Part shown: one piece after another, positions 1 through 27,439 of the stretch | Position numbering within the stretch: the stretch's first letter is position 1 | Layout of the letters: each line of letters opens with the position of its first letter | From: Rhodamnia argentea | Lineage: Eukaryota > Streptophyta > Magnoliopsida > Myrtales > Myrtaceae | Assembly (NCBI RefSeq): GCF_020921035.1 | Contig: NC_063152.1 | Span: 11,112,001 to 11,176,000 of the forward strand | Direction: 5' to 3' | Length of the DNA: 64,000 nucleotides | Notes under the pieces: model-generated | Told to the model about the DNA's origin: nothing | The model's input: the letters and a program-made list of their open reading frames with translations, nothing else | Database searches by the model: none | Program-made: the position numbers and the translations under genes

Positions 1-659
1 TCTTCCTTTACTTTTATTATAAGATTCTTGTACAAACCACCAAGAGATGGGTGATTTTTTTAATACCCTTCTCACGTATGTGCAAACCGAACGGTAAGAA
101 CGGCACATGGAATCGACATATGGAGAACGTTATACCCATAACGATCTTTGGAGAGATATCGCTTCGATACCGCAGTAGAAAGTCCAATCCAAAAAAATTG
201 AGTTATTAGTGGAGGGAAATTACATGAATTTGAGTCGTATATAAAACTCGTAAGCAATCGATGAAGACGTTTAACAACTTTTTTCTAATCTTGTGGTGCC
301 CACACTCTGACTTTCTTTCAAGCTTAAGCACTTGAAGTTTTCGCAATATGTAAAACCTCGAGACATAGATACACATATAACATGTTCATGATGTTTAAAC
401 GTTTGAATAATGTTAAGTTTTGACCGGATAGTCAAAAATGCTTTTGGCTTTTTGGGAGTCAAAACAAATAAACAAAGACTTTCTATTTGGTCTTCATATG
501 CTGGTCTTCTGCTCAACAGCGGCGAAAGGCTCATTTTTCTGCATGGGGGTTTTTGTTTTTTGGTCGAATTCTGCATGGGTTAAAGGGTGTCATTTTTCGT
601 AGCCATGGTCCGTGGCTTTTACCTTTTGACCTTTTTTTAATATTCTAGTACCAACAATT
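1..659. other. No gene recognised (left edge, presumed GLR intron)
   Basis: Two minus-strand ORFs (72-257 and 271-576) show no similarity I recognise to the GLR ligand-binding or pore regions. Nothing else is supported here. Confidence 0.4.
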
Positions 660-1312
660 TTTTCACCGTTTTAAACTTTTTTGTTTCCTGCCAGTGTAAT
701 CCTAAAACTTTTGCATTTGTACTAACTCGGTCTATCCGATCAATTTTAGCCGACCGGCGTTGACATGACATCGTTATGCTGACGTGGACTTCATAAAATA
801 ATATTTTAATATTTTTTTTCCTTCTTTCTTTCTTTTTCTTTAGTTTTTCCCCAACTCTTAGGGCCGGTGACTCTCTTGCCGGCCACCGATGAGGGTCGTG
901 ACTCTCGCCGGATCCGGCTTGGTGAGGGTGCCGCGCATTGCGACACGACTCTCGTCGGTCCCAAGCGAGGCCGTTGGGGCTCTCATCCGCACCAGGCGAG
1001 GGCCACGACGCCCTAGCCCGAGGTCGGCGAGGGCATCCGGCCTCTCATCGGCCCTAAGAGTTGAGGACAAAACTAAAGAAAAGGAAAAATGAAAAAATTA
1101 TTAAAATATTATTAGTAAAAGTCCACGTCAATGCGGGCGATCCATCTTAGAATGGTCAGCCAAAATTGGCCGGATTGACCGAATTAGGTTTATGATTGAA
1201 TTGACACAAATCCAAAAGATTTAGGACTAAATTAGCAAAAATAAATGTTTATGACTGAATTAGAATAATTGCAACAGGTTCGGACTTCTTTGGTAATTTT
1301 CCCATTTTTTAA
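660..1312. repeat. Fold-back repeat family A, copy 1
   Basis: An AT-rich left arm (with cggtctatccgatcaatttt) and a complementary right arm (with ggccggattgaccgaatt and gatttaggactaaatt) flank a GC-rich core (about 860-1065). The inner arm ends are near-complementary (aatattttaatatt against aaaatattatta). The short ORFs in the core on both strands are by-products of the GC-rich sequence. It lies in the presumed GLR intron 1. Confidence 0.65.
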
Positions 1313-1469
1313 GCAACATACTTTACATATATTAGATGCAAACTTATACTGACACCTAGCCTTACCCATGATTTTTGCAGGGTTGTTTTCTAAATTTCAA
1401 TAATAATTTGAATATGGACGGGAAAGTAATTAGTTCTATGCAAACAGAAACTTCTTGAGAAATACTAAC

Positions 1470-1770
1470 CTGCCGAAATTGATCGAAGCGGGTTTGCGCG
1501 AGAGTTCACGTAATGTGGCTTCATGTAATAACTTCCTGACGAGCTGTTGTTGGCGTCTTGGCATGCGATTTCGATCGCCATGCGCATTTGGTTGCCGAGG
1601 CTCGAGTCTAGATCGAGAATCACGCCGACCTTGAATGTTTTCCTGCGATCTGCACCTTCGGCCGCTCCCCCGCAGAGGCTGAGGAGCGACAGGAGCAAGA
1701 GAAAGAGCTCCAAGTTGGCCAAAAAGGGTCTTGTACTGCTTCTGCTAAATGATCTTCGAAGAGATCCCAT
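1470..1770 (-). CDS. GLR: Glutamate receptor-like channel, first coding exon (partial)
   Basis: The minus-strand exon starts at the ATG at 1770-1768 and ends at a CAG|GTTAG donor, with the intron beginning at 1469. It encodes 100 codons plus one base. Residues about 17-40 form a Leu-rich signal peptide ending in an Ala/Gly-rich stretch. The segment after it, KVGVILDLDSSLGNQMRMAI then EIACQDAN, is the opening beta-strand and helix of the ligand-binding (ANF-receptor) domain of plant GLRs, and the exon stops at the point matching the usual 'DPLRAISAA' region. GLRs are ligand-gated Ca2+-permeable cation channels of about 900 aa, so over 85% of the protein is missing. No second exon is recognisable in 1-1469, which holds a fold-back repeat, so the gene either continues past the left edge or is broken. 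Family call is firm; intactness is unknown. Confidence 0.8.
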
Positions 1771-1817
1771 AGTGCTTTTTGTTTGTCACATGAAGTACCC
1801 AATTCGCAGTTCCTACT

Positions 1818-1825
1818 TATTTATA
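1818..1825 (-). promoter_or_regulatory. TATA box of the GLR gene
   Basis: Read on the minus strand this is TATAAATA, 48 bp upstream of the GLR start codon. That leaves room for a very short 5' UTR. It is followed upstream by a GATC/GA microsatellite (about 1828-1854). Confidence 0.6.
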
Positions 1826-1870
1826 GTCGATCGATCGATCGAGAGAGAGAGAGATTGAGAGAGGGTATCG

Positions 1871-4745
1871 TAAGTAGGTGCCACGAAGTGATTTTCCAAG
1901 AAAAGAGGATGACATGGCTGCATGCAATTTCCATGTGAGAAAAGGTCAAGTCGATTTGGTCTTTCTTGGACTGAATAAGAAGACTAAATGACAGAACTCC
2001 GAGGGCAGGGGAGAGGGACGAGGAATCATTACATGCTTGATGATGTCAGGATTTGTGTGTGTTCCCATTACGTGTAGACCCGTCGCACGGGTGTGCCAGG
2101 CCGGGTCGAAGATGGCCCTACTCCAATTGATCAATTTATCATGTTTTGACCCATTTTATATAGTATAATTCTACTAATCCATATATGGCTCATATGCACA
2201 CATGCTTGATATGACCTATATTGCTAAAATACTTGTACTTTTGACATATTCTAAGTAAATTCATAACCAAATTGAGGTGTAAGCAAGGAATAAACGAGCA
2301 CGAGATCGAATGAGTGCGAGAGAGAGTTATAAAGGTGGGTTGAGAGTAAGTAAGTTGTGAAACCATTTTTTTTTTTTAATCGAAGTTATGAAACCATTTA
2401 ATACACATTATTTCAAGTTTCGCCATTGTAAATCCATTTATGAGCAATTTACAGAGTATAATTAATCAATATAACAACTTTGTTCATCAAATATGAGTTA
2501 AGAAATGGATCTGTGGCTTATTTCGGGCTTCTAGATCATAAGAACATTTATAACCACTTTTTCTGTTCGCTTGGAAAAACGAAATTTTTTGTGGCATTGG
2601 AGGCTTTGCACTTCCCTATCTTTCCCAGCATACATGACTGGCGGACCAATCATTACTTAACGAGGAGAAGCCCAAGCCAATGGGAAAACCCAGCTTATCT
2701 CAAATCAAACTTGGTGAAATAAATTTCAAACTCATATAAAGAGTGGGAAATCACATCATTATTCGGGTAAATGTATAGCGGAGCAAATTTCAATTTTCCG
2801 AACAATTGACTGATATTGTAACGTGACTCCTTCAAACGTGTGTGAACGTACATTTAAATCACAAAATATCCGATCCATTTTAAGCGACACTTGTCCGATC
2901 CGATAGTCCAAATGCATTTGAGAACGCGTATATTCCCATCACCTGGTAATTTGTCATCACACGAAGCTTCTAAAATTCTCGTGGACTTTGAGGATAGACC
3001 AAAGTAGTTGTTTGTTTTTGATGACCCTAAGATTCCATTGCCCTTGAATTGTCAAAGTACGCAGAGTTCTCCCCGTCCTAGAGCTTCGTTCACGTTATAG
3101 AGATTCGGTAGCAACTTTTCAAAGACGGTAGCTCGATACCATGTTTAGTCAGTCGTGTCATTCAAATCTTTTTGTGTATGAAAGTAGGTAAGACCGATCA
3201 CCGTTGACTGCACTTAAAAGAGAGTATTTCTCTTTGAACTGTGTTCTCAAAAGTGGACTTTTGTTTTCCTCTCGTTTTCGAGCTCCCTGCAACGTTACTT
3301 TTATTTGAATTTTGGTAGTAGGGGCACTTGTTAAATTCTTTAATTAAAAAGACTTATCATTTCGAACGCACTGTCCCGTGTTATGTCCACAGTAAATTTA
3401 AAATGAAAGACTTGTTTATGCAATATGATTGACGTGTGTTTCGATAGCACTCAAAAAAGATATGACTTGACAATTTTGGGATACAAATGAAGAATAATGA
3501 CACTAATAGTTCCTTAGCTTTGTCTCATTTCTTTATATTATCGTCGAAACCTTTTTTTTTCAATGTCGTCCCTTGACCTTTTAATCAGTATTCAATGTGA
3601 TCATTTCATTAGAGATCTAATGAAATTTGCTGATTGTGGCCTTTAAAGTTACCGATTCATTCTTGAACTTTGTTTGTTTGTTTAATTTCTTTCCTCTAAT
3701 AGCCTTCGCTTAAGCATGATGTGTGTCATCAAATATTATGCCAGATGACCGTTATTCGGAACTAGTAATTTTCGATGTAACCCCTTAACAAGATATACAT
3801 GCTAGATAATGTGTTCGTATAAGTTTAACGGTGATGAATAACAATCATAACTAATAAATGGTCACTTTTGTGCTAATTTTTTGAAAAAAAAAATCATCTT
3901 TTAGGTGCCAACTCTAGAGAGGATCACCAAAAACCGACGTGGCCATAGTTTATTAATTTCTTAGACTGACATGCCTCGCTAGTTTGCTATCTGACCCCTA
4001 AACGACGTCATACGCTGAGTTTGGCCCAGATCAAAACCCTAATAAATCGCCAAATTGAAGCAAATGCCCCAATTTCAAACCCTAGCTGCCATTCAACCGA
4101 AAATCGACATCCAAGTTTGGTTTGCCCCCAAAAGTAACCACTCAATCTTTCAAATTGAGAGCAGGAGCTTCGCGAGCGGCTCCAATCATCCTCAACGGTC
4201 GCATCATCTTCATGCGACCGTTAGGATTAATTAGTGAATGACATATTTTTCATCATTCATAAAAGTTACTAAAAAAATTTTCTTGTATGATGAGAATATT
4301 TCAATACCATTCACTTTTATAAGAAATCATTTATTTTTTACGAAATAATCTCGTGCTTAAAGTGATATGTATGCGAGGACAGTCTCCTTTTATTCAAGTG
4401 AAAAACGCTAGAGGTGACAATTTCCTTTCATATGATTGCGAGGTCAATGTAAGGGCGACCTATGCTGGCAACCCCTGATCTTAGGATAGGAGTTCACATT
4501 AGCAATCGGACGAGCAAGTCGAATCAATCCACATTACAGACGAACCGGGGACTCCCGAGATCGAAAGAGCGAGTGTGGATTTAAACCTGCGACGGTACCA
4601 CCTGGGAGTATAATCGGTTTTGGAGTCTTGCTTACATGCTGGTGTCCGACCGACGCCAGTCGAAGTGGACCGAGAAGCGGGAAAACGCAATCTTCCCTAC
4701 AAAACCCCCACTGAAGACGATCAACACTGAAAAAACAGGAGTGAA
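1871..4745. other. Intergenic/promoter region between divergent GLR and DEAH9 genes
   Basis: No gene is recognised. The 80-codon ORF at 2480-2722 has no known motif. Two telo-box-like sequences (aaaccctaa at 4034-4042 and aaaccctag at 4077-4085) lie 660-710 bp before the DEAH9 start, and such boxes are common in promoters of constitutively expressed plant genes. A perfect 11-bp stem (4194-4222) follows. The stretch 4230-4340 is AT-rich with 'tttcatcattcataaaagtt', which resembles the complement of 26480-26545, so it is probably a transposon remnant. Confidence 0.5.
4194..4222. repeat. Perfect inverted repeat, 11-bp stem
   Basis: AACGGTCGCAT at 4194-4204 pairs exactly with ATGCGACCGTT at 4212-4222 across a 7-base loop. 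It lies about 520 bp before the DEAH9 start codon. Confidence 0.7.
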
Positions 4746-20317
<15,572 letters not shown>

Positions 20318-20939
20318 TTTTTTTGACCCGGGTAGAAGTGTTCAGGGCAATCTGCGGTCTTCCATGTACTCACAAGACATACTTATGGAGAGATTTGTGT
20401 TGAGTATACGGATTCTCTTCCCTGGGGCCAGTTCAACATTTTGCCATTTCTAAGCAACTGTACTTCAGGGCCAACTTTTGAACTGCTGGTCCACCACACA
20501 GTGAAAAACCAGTAAGTCTTGGAACATTGTAATGTAATTGTAAGGGTAGTGGGTTTTTAAAATTTACCCACTAGCGAGATAAATTTATGACCTGGTGCAA
20601 AGCTCAATGGGATCCGTTCATTTTTCTTTTCCTTTTGAACTTCTTATTTCCAACAAGTGGCTCCTTTTCGGGATTTTCTTCTTGTACTGAATCACAACGG
20701 GTGATTCCACGATTGGGATTTCTAGGGACGTGCTGGTTCAAATGCCAGCTAATGGAAAAAAAAGGGGGAAAAAAAAGGAAAAGAAAGGAAAGAAAAGAAA
20801 AAGAAAAGGAAAGTGCATTTTAAAAATATATTTTTTACTCTCCTTGATTTCTAGTAGGAAAGTCAAAGTAACCTTATTTTGGCTATATCCTTGTTTCCTA
20901 CCGTTGAGTTTGAGAATTTTGCAATTTAAGAGGAAAATA
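20318..20939. other. DEAH9 3' flank
   Basis: Likely 3' UTR and terminator region. An A/G-rich tract (20755-20815) follows. No other gene is recognised. Confidence 0.5.
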
Positions 20940-21475
20940 TTCATTAATCTTTTGTATTTGTGCTATTTTAGTCCTCTAACCCACTTTGGTCGGTCGGCAC
21001 TACGTGTACGCTGGCTAGCCATGTTAGTGTTGAGATAGCAGTTTTTAATAATATTTTAATATTTTCTTTTAAATTTTTATTTTTATTTTCCTTTTTCTTT
21101 TCTTTCTTTGTTTTTCTTCCTCTGGCTAGTCGTCGGATCGGCGATGGGCTAGAGGCAAGGGCTGGTGAGGGAAACCTCATCGTCGTTGGGTGAGCTCGGC
21201 CTTGCCGATCGTTACTTCTAGCCGATCGCCGATCCAATGACCAATTGGAGGAAGAAGAAGAGAAAAAAAAAAGAAATTTTTTTTTTGAAAAATATTAAAA
21301 ATATTATTAAAAACTACCATGTCAACATCAGCCAGCCAAAGTTTGGCCGGATGGATCAAATTAGCATAAATACAAAAGGTTTTGGATTCAATTTGGCAAA
21401 AAGAAAATGTTTAGAATTGAATTGGCACAATGATAATAGGTTTATGAAATTTTTTTTTTTTTGCAATTTTCTCGC
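20940..21475. repeat. Fold-back repeat family A, copy 2
   Basis: The left arm contains 'aataatattttaatatttt' and the right arm 'aaaatattattaaaaacta', near-complementary to each other. The right arm carries the family phrases 'gccggatggatcaaatt' and 'aaggttttggattcaattt'. The core (21125-21245) is GC-rich with self-complementary pieces (cgatcggcgat types). No coding sequence. Confidence 0.7.
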
Positions 21476-23018
21476 AATATGGAGACTAATTATTTGGAAT
21501 AGACTCAGCACTAGATTAGCGAAGTTACACTAGAAATCACGAGCCTTCCATAGAATCCCAAATAAGGAGTTTCTCACATGACAAAAATCGTGAGATTGGT
21601 GGTCAAAAGTGTTGAGAAAGCTTCTTAATAAATTTTGAATCTGACCAAACAATCCCTGATATGTCTGAATCTGATTATTGTTTTATAGCATTTGTATGCA
21701 GTAGATACATGAGAAAAAAAAAACATATATATCGATGTTGCTTATGTTTTCAAACTCTATGAGTTGAATCATGCAACTATAGTCTAAAACGCTAATCTCG
21801 TGGATGTTTATCCCATGGATGTTTTCATGGGTCAAGTCCCGGATATGTTAAGGAACTGAAACGTGACTATTCTCAAGGAATTTGAGATCCTCAAATTCTA
21901 TTTTGAGTATTAGACTCGGACTTAAAGTTAGACTCATATTCAAATTTAGATGCAGACTGCTGAGCGACTCGGACTCGGATTGAGTTGAAAACTGTTTCTA
22001 TCATAACGGTTAGTGATCTGGCTTGGATTTCAAGTTTGAAAAAAATCAATTTTGAAGATTGTCTCATGACACAAAAATTACTGCAAGACATCCTGATTGA
22101 TTGGTGAAGATAAGATCTATTTCCAAACAAAAACAAAAAAAATTGCGGAAACTTAGATTTTGTTATATGGGCGACTGAATTAACAGTAGATTCTAATCTC
22201 ATTTCTCAACGGCTACTTAATCTTCTTTTGGCAAGTCTTTCCAATTGGTTGATTGGTGATTGATCCTCTGAAGACCGTCGAACGGGTAGTTTGAAAGTGG
22301 TTGAGTCTTAAAGGAAATCAAGATGCTGAAGAGACTAGAGAACCAAGAGTCTAAAATTTCAAAGTTTGAAGAGTGCTTCTATCATTCACATTTGTCTATG
22401 TTCATGTACAAATTGCAATCTTTGAAAGGCTTTTTTAGAATGATTGAGTGTGAGATAGTGTGGTCTATCAATTAGAGTACCATCACTCACTATGACCTCT
22501 GATAGATTAATTAGTGAAATCTAGTCAATAAGCTCTTAGCATGAAAAGTGGACGCAAGCTTGCTCAAAACCGAACCACTATAACTTTTATGTTCAATTTT
22601 CTCTGTCCATCAAGTCTGATTCATTACTTATGATAGTATGTTGCACACAACTGAATCTTATCACTATTTCTATTCGGACTCTAACTTGGTTCTGAATGAT
22701 AAATAATATTTGATTCGAGGATTGTACCACAGCTTAAAGAAGAGCAACTGATTTTTTGCGTAGGAATTTCCATTTCCCTTTACTTCTTCTTCTTTTTCCA
22801 AAAGAAACTTTCTTGAAGTGGGTTTTCTTCTTATGACCCATACAATTTGGATCATTGCAGTACTTGGACATTAAAGGACTTTTATGATTCAAGCCCATAT
22901 TTTTTCATTGGTAGTTTGGGTTTGGACATTAGAGGACTTTTTTGACCCATACAATCTGGATCATTGCTGTGATCCTGGTGCAATATATCTCGACCTTTCA
23001 TATTCGTAATACATTGCC
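21476..23018. other. Gene-free region before truncated NCL copy
   Basis: No remnant of NCL exons 1-5 was found here although the last two exons follow at 23031. Just before them is an imperfect duplication: 'gacccatacaatttggatca' (22834) recurs as 'gacccatacaatctggatca' (22945), and 'ttggacattaaaggactttt' recurs near 22922. The phrase near 22885-22920 resembles sequence at 33187-33325, upstream of the first intact copy. Confidence 0.5.
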
Positions 23019-24038
23019 ATGAGTACGCAGGGAACAACAGAAGAGCAAGAAAGTTTACTATCGCAACAAGATCCGCTAAGCAAACCCAGCAGGGCAGTTG
23101 CCATCTCGGAGATCTACGCGAAAGCCAGTTTCTTTATCATTCTAGGAATGACGATGATGATGATGATGATGCCACTCATGCAAAGCTTTCAAGATATCGC
23201 GAGCCACTTGAACATGCCCTCGTTCTTGGTCTCCTACGTGCTGCTTCCCTTGGCCATGAGCTACAAGCAACTCTTAGGAGCCATTACTTCTGCCAGAAAG
23301 AAGAAAGTGAAGGACATTTCAGGGCCGATGAGTGAGGTATATAGACGTGAAATTATTCCTCCTCTTTTATGCGCCAAACTGAGAACTTCTTAGTGTGGGA
23401 AACGAGTCTTGAACCTAGTTATTCCTATTTAAATCTCGGTCTAGGATAGACTCTACGTATGAATAATCATAAGTCAATAACCTAATTATGGTGCTTAAAT
23501 ATTTAAGGACTGCACGTCTATTACAGTATCATACCAAAGAACACAACATATTTGCTTGATACTGAATGTGTTCACTATATGTGACGCTGGGTTTACATGC
23601 ATCCTTGGGGATTGATCGATCGATCGATCGAACCCAAAGTTCCTGATACCCGGGTGTCGTAAAAAGAATCCTTTGCACATTTCACAAAAGTACTCACGGA
23701 ACCAATATTTGGAGGATGGTTTTATTTTTCCACTTTTCTCCTATCCGCTGTTCAAATTTTCCTCCTAATAATGGGAAGTGCATACTTGAATTTTTGTTGC
23801 AATGCAGGTCTACCGCGGGGTGTCCATGAACAACATAATGGGGCTAGTCACCTTCTTGTCGCTTGTACTCATCAAGGACATAACCTGGAACGTCTCAGCC
23901 GAAGTTCTGGTCGTGCTCTGGATATGCAGTTTCATGGGCATCCTCACAAGCTTCCGTGCCGAGTTCCCACTCTGGACCACCGTTCTCGCATACTCTCTCT
24001 ACTCCATTGTCGATCCTGCTTCTCTACGTCCTCACTAG
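23019..24038 (+). pseudogene. Truncated, frameshifted NCL-type Na+/Ca2+ exchanger copy 1 (last two exons)
   Basis: Two exons, 23019(or 23031)-23336 and 23808-24038, correspond to exons 6 and 7 of the intact copies downstream, with the same phases and intact splice sites. Exons 1-5 (signal peptide, first alpha-repeat, EF-hands) are absent. The acceptor at 23029-23030 matches the exon-6 acceptor of the other copies, and an upstream ATG at 23019 happens to be in frame, so a 182-aa product is conceivable. In the last exon one extra base at about 24014 shifts the frame: the expected ending ...LLLYVLTSVLGWS is still readable in the next frame to its ancestral stop at 24055-24057, but the actual frame ends at 24038. 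An ATG-repeat run in exon 6 gives six consecutive Met. Most likely a decaying duplicate. Confidence 0.85.
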
Positions 24039-24057
24039 TGTTCTGGGCTGGTCTTAG

Positions 24058-24774
24058 GGCTTTCCTTTTTCTGGCTATCTTCGAGATCTCAACGATGAAG
24101 GAGAACAATGTTTTTAATTTCAGTAGTTGCAGTGACGCATTATCGGGGGCATTGAATTTGATCCCTTGTTCTAGAAACTGTATTTCCTCGTCACCTGAAG
24201 ATTTCTAGGTCTAACAATCAGGCAACCATTTGGGTCAAATAAGCATTATCATATGACTTTCTAGATGCTTTCCTTTCTTGGAAATGGCACTTAATAGCCC
24301 TTGGTTGTCCATGCTGGTCCTTGACATTCCATTTCCAATTGAGGTTGATTAGTGTTCTATTGAGAAAAGCTAAGAAGACGGTCAATTAAAGTGACGGAGC
24401 CATGCGCACCACATATTCTCGTGATATGCTTGTCAAAAGGAAGTTGTCAAAATCCCACGTCCTAAAATATGGTCAGCGTGGATCCTTCCCTTTAAGGGAT
24501 CATCTTCCTGACATAACCCCTATAATGTAAGCGAAACAAGCAGGCTTTGGGATTTATTAGCTTAGGATAAACCCGGCCCAATTCTCACTACTAGGATGGT
24601 GGAGTGTTGGTGCCGGACTCAGTTCACTGAATGATATTCTCACACATCTAGCCATTTCCTTACTTCTCTTGTTTTGTTTGTTAAAAAAAAAAAAAGATCA
24701 TTTTTTGTCTCCTCTTTATTTATCGATTCAATGTTAATTTTATTGAGCACAAAATGACATTTTACACATAAATA
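24058..24774. other. Flank of the truncated NCL copy, no gene seen
   Basis: AT-rich sequence without recognisable coding content. It probably includes the old 3' UTR of copy 1. Confidence 0.4.
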
Positions 24775-24995
24775 AACACAAACACAGTTTTTTCAAAAGC
24801 TGCATTCAAAAAGTATTAAAGTATTATGTATCCGGACAGCCGGTGTTGGCCTGCCACAATTTGGTGGGATGAACTGAATTAACACAATAATAAAATACTT
24901 AGGATTAAATCGAAAAAAAAAAGACTGTGTTGACACAATTAACAATAGATTTAAGACTTTTACAGTAATTTTTCCTTTAAGAAGCTTATGACTTT
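24775..24995. repeat. Fold-back repeat family A, partial copy (right arm)
   Basis: Only the right-arm phrases are present: 'ggacagccggtgttggcctg', 'gaactgaattaacacaataa', and the terminal 'tagatttaagactttta'. No clear left arm or core. Confidence 0.5.
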
Positions 24996-25416
24996 TTGGC
25001 AATTTCCCATCTCAGGCGTGTTAAATTCTTGACATATGCTCCTTATTTCATTGATTGATTAGTTAGATGAAAGTAAATAAACTTCGAACCGGTCCCCATT
25101 CAAAGTGAAGAAAAAGAGGGCAAAACCAACAATCAATATGTCAGTGTCCTTCAAACATCTGGAAAATGGACAAAACCTAATGATTTCTAACTACTATTGA
25201 CATTTCCGTAAGTGTTTTCAAAGCATATTTATGCTCTTTGGCTGCATATTCACACGTAAACGCTAGACTAAAGAGCCCGTGCCACGCACAGATTCTTTTT
25301 TGTCATTTGCATCGATCTTTCTAAATAGACGGTCCATTGAGTTTCAACCTTACTGGTTCAAATTTACGAATGGTGGTGAGGAAGGATCGAATTGCCCGGG
25401 AAACTAATACTAATGG

Positions 25417-26434
25417 CTATGTAGCACCAACACGTGCAGGGAGCAATCTCGTCGTATCGGACGCGTGTCCGACACGCTCGGAGACGTCCAGACACACTGT
25501 CAACGCGTGGCGGACTTCTGACACGCAGTCAACGAGCCGGACACACGGCCGACGCGCGAGTCCGAAGGGGATCTGGTGGAGGTCGAAGGAGGAGAGGAAT
25601 TGAAGGAGCAGACGGTGGCGGGGGACATCGACGAGGGAGGTGGGGGGAGAGGCGCCTCGCAAGGTCGCAAGAGGCGAGTTAGGCGTTGGGGAACGGCAAG
25701 GACGATGACGGCGGAGCGCTGAGCCAGATCTAAGGCGATGGTGGTGGAGAGGAGGGGGCTGAAACGGGGCAGACGAACCGCAAAGAGAGACAACCAAAAG
25801 GTCATCGGGCCGAGAAATGAGAAAAGCCAAAGACGACGTGAAAAGGCGGCCCGAGAACGGAACGGCGGATGAACCCAGAAGGTGCAAGCCCGGTTGTCGC
25901 CGGCCGGTGGAGTCGAAGTGGGTGGTGACTGGTGAGAGAGAGATGAATGGAGAATGAAAGATGAGGACTTCCCGGTTTCAAGTGAACATCAACGAGGGTT
26001 TCTCGGTTCACCGCGAGAATAAGAGAAAATTTGGGGAGTTGTGACTTGTAAGACAAAAGCTTGATGTGACAAGATCTCAGATTGATGTGACAAAGACTTT
26101 TTTTTTTTGTTTTTTTGTTTTTAAGATAGAGAGGGAGAGGGGTGAGGGAGTGGGGGGAAGGGAATTGTGTTTAGAATTCTACAAATGTAAAATAATTTCT
26201 TAAAATACATTTTAAGATCGTCACATGAAAATGCATTTTATCATATTTCTTACACAAATACTTCCGAAATGATTGGCATCTATTCTTTTGCAATTCGATG
26301 TCACCTATTGGCATGCACATATAAAAATATATATTTAATATACAACGTGTCGTAACGTGTTAAAATTCTCTATTTTTTAGAAATGATGTGTCGACCTATC
26401 GTGTCGTGCCACGTGTCAGTATCGGTGCTACTTA
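25417..26434. mobile_element. Mutator-like non-autonomous element with GC-rich core
   Basis: The left terminus (ctatGTAGCACCaaCACGTG) and the right terminus in reverse complement (taaGTAGCACCgatactgaCACGTG) share GTAGCACC and CACGTG. Flanks tACTAATGg (25408-25416) and gACTAATGa (26435-26443) look like a 9-bp target duplication with changed outer bases, as Mutator-type transposases make. The left half (25440-25930) is unusually G+C- and CpG-rich and keeps ORFs open on both strands (156 codons on minus), none with a recognisable domain. The right half is AT-rich. Confidence 0.55.
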
Positions 26435-26582
26435 GACTAATGATGCATTTATTTAGTAAAAAATAAATGATTTTGAAGGTATTTTCATAAAAATGATGAA
26501 TTGTATCACTTATAAAAATTAACGAATAAAAGGTATTTTCATCGTTCATATAATCAATTGCACTTAAATTGTTGTTGATAAA

Positions 26583-27015
26583 TCTTTCAATTTGGCTAAT
26601 TTAGCCCTAAACCTTTTGACGATTTGACAATGTAGTCTTAGCCAATTTTTGCATAGGATCCATGACATGAACGCCGGTCGACTTACTTGGAATATTCGAT
26701 GCTAACATGGACAGTGTTAGCAAATTTTAAAAATTTGTCTGAATATTTGTTTCCTTTATCCCACTGTGGCCGGCGAGGGTAGTTGATGCCTTGGCCTATT
26801 TAAATCGTCCATGTTAGACGCCAACCGTGCCACATAGGATGGTCAATGCTAACTAAACTAGTACATCACCAATTTTCGGCCTAAAATAATCAGATGGGCT
26901 ACAATAGCAATTTGTGATAAGGTTTAGAATTACATTGGCCAAATAGAATAGTTTATTTACTGAATTTGCAGCATGTATAATAAGCTTTGGACTTTTTTGG
27001 CCTATTTATGATATT
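26583..27015. repeat. Fold-back repeat family A, copy 3 (short core)
   Basis: Left arm 'atttagccctaaacctttt', right arm 'ggtttagaattacattggcc' and the terminal 'gctttggacttttttggcct' flank a small core with 'ccggcgagggtagttgatgc'. The arms are more diverged than in other copies. Confidence 0.55.
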
Positions 27016-27439
27016 ACAAAACCCTACAAAGAATGTTAGTATTTTCATAATCTGTTAAAAAATAAAAACTATATCAAGCAATATAACTTTGTCAGTTGTC
27101 ATCAAACAATTTTCAATTTCAAGTACTTAAAATTCAGTATTAATTTTCAATTTCATCAGTCAACTTATTATAGTTACCAACTCTAATTAGGCATGTTCTT
27201 GTTTAAGTGGCTTTTGTGTTATATTTGACTCGATGTAGTGGACACCCATACTATATAATCGGTAAATGCTAAATTTTATCAAGACTGACTTGTATATTAA
27301 TTAATCTAGTAGACTAGTTATTGGCCGTTGAAGAAGTCCAACTTATTCAAATGTCCACCTACAACCTGCCACATTACCTAAAAAATTGATTTTACCGACC
27401 AATATCAATATATTTATCATTACTTGAATCAATTAGAGT

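Noticed and set aside
271-576. 101-codon minus-strand ORF tested as GLR exon 2
   Set aside because: No resemblance to the GLR ligand-binding domain and no suitable acceptor linking it to exon 1.
2480-2722. 80-codon ORF between GLR and DEAH9
   Set aside because: No known motif, no signal peptide and no coding-like composition.
25417-25887. 156-codon minus-strand ORF
   Set aside because: Lies in the G+C-rich half of a transposon-like element. Stop codons are rare there on both strands, and the product has no recognisable domain.
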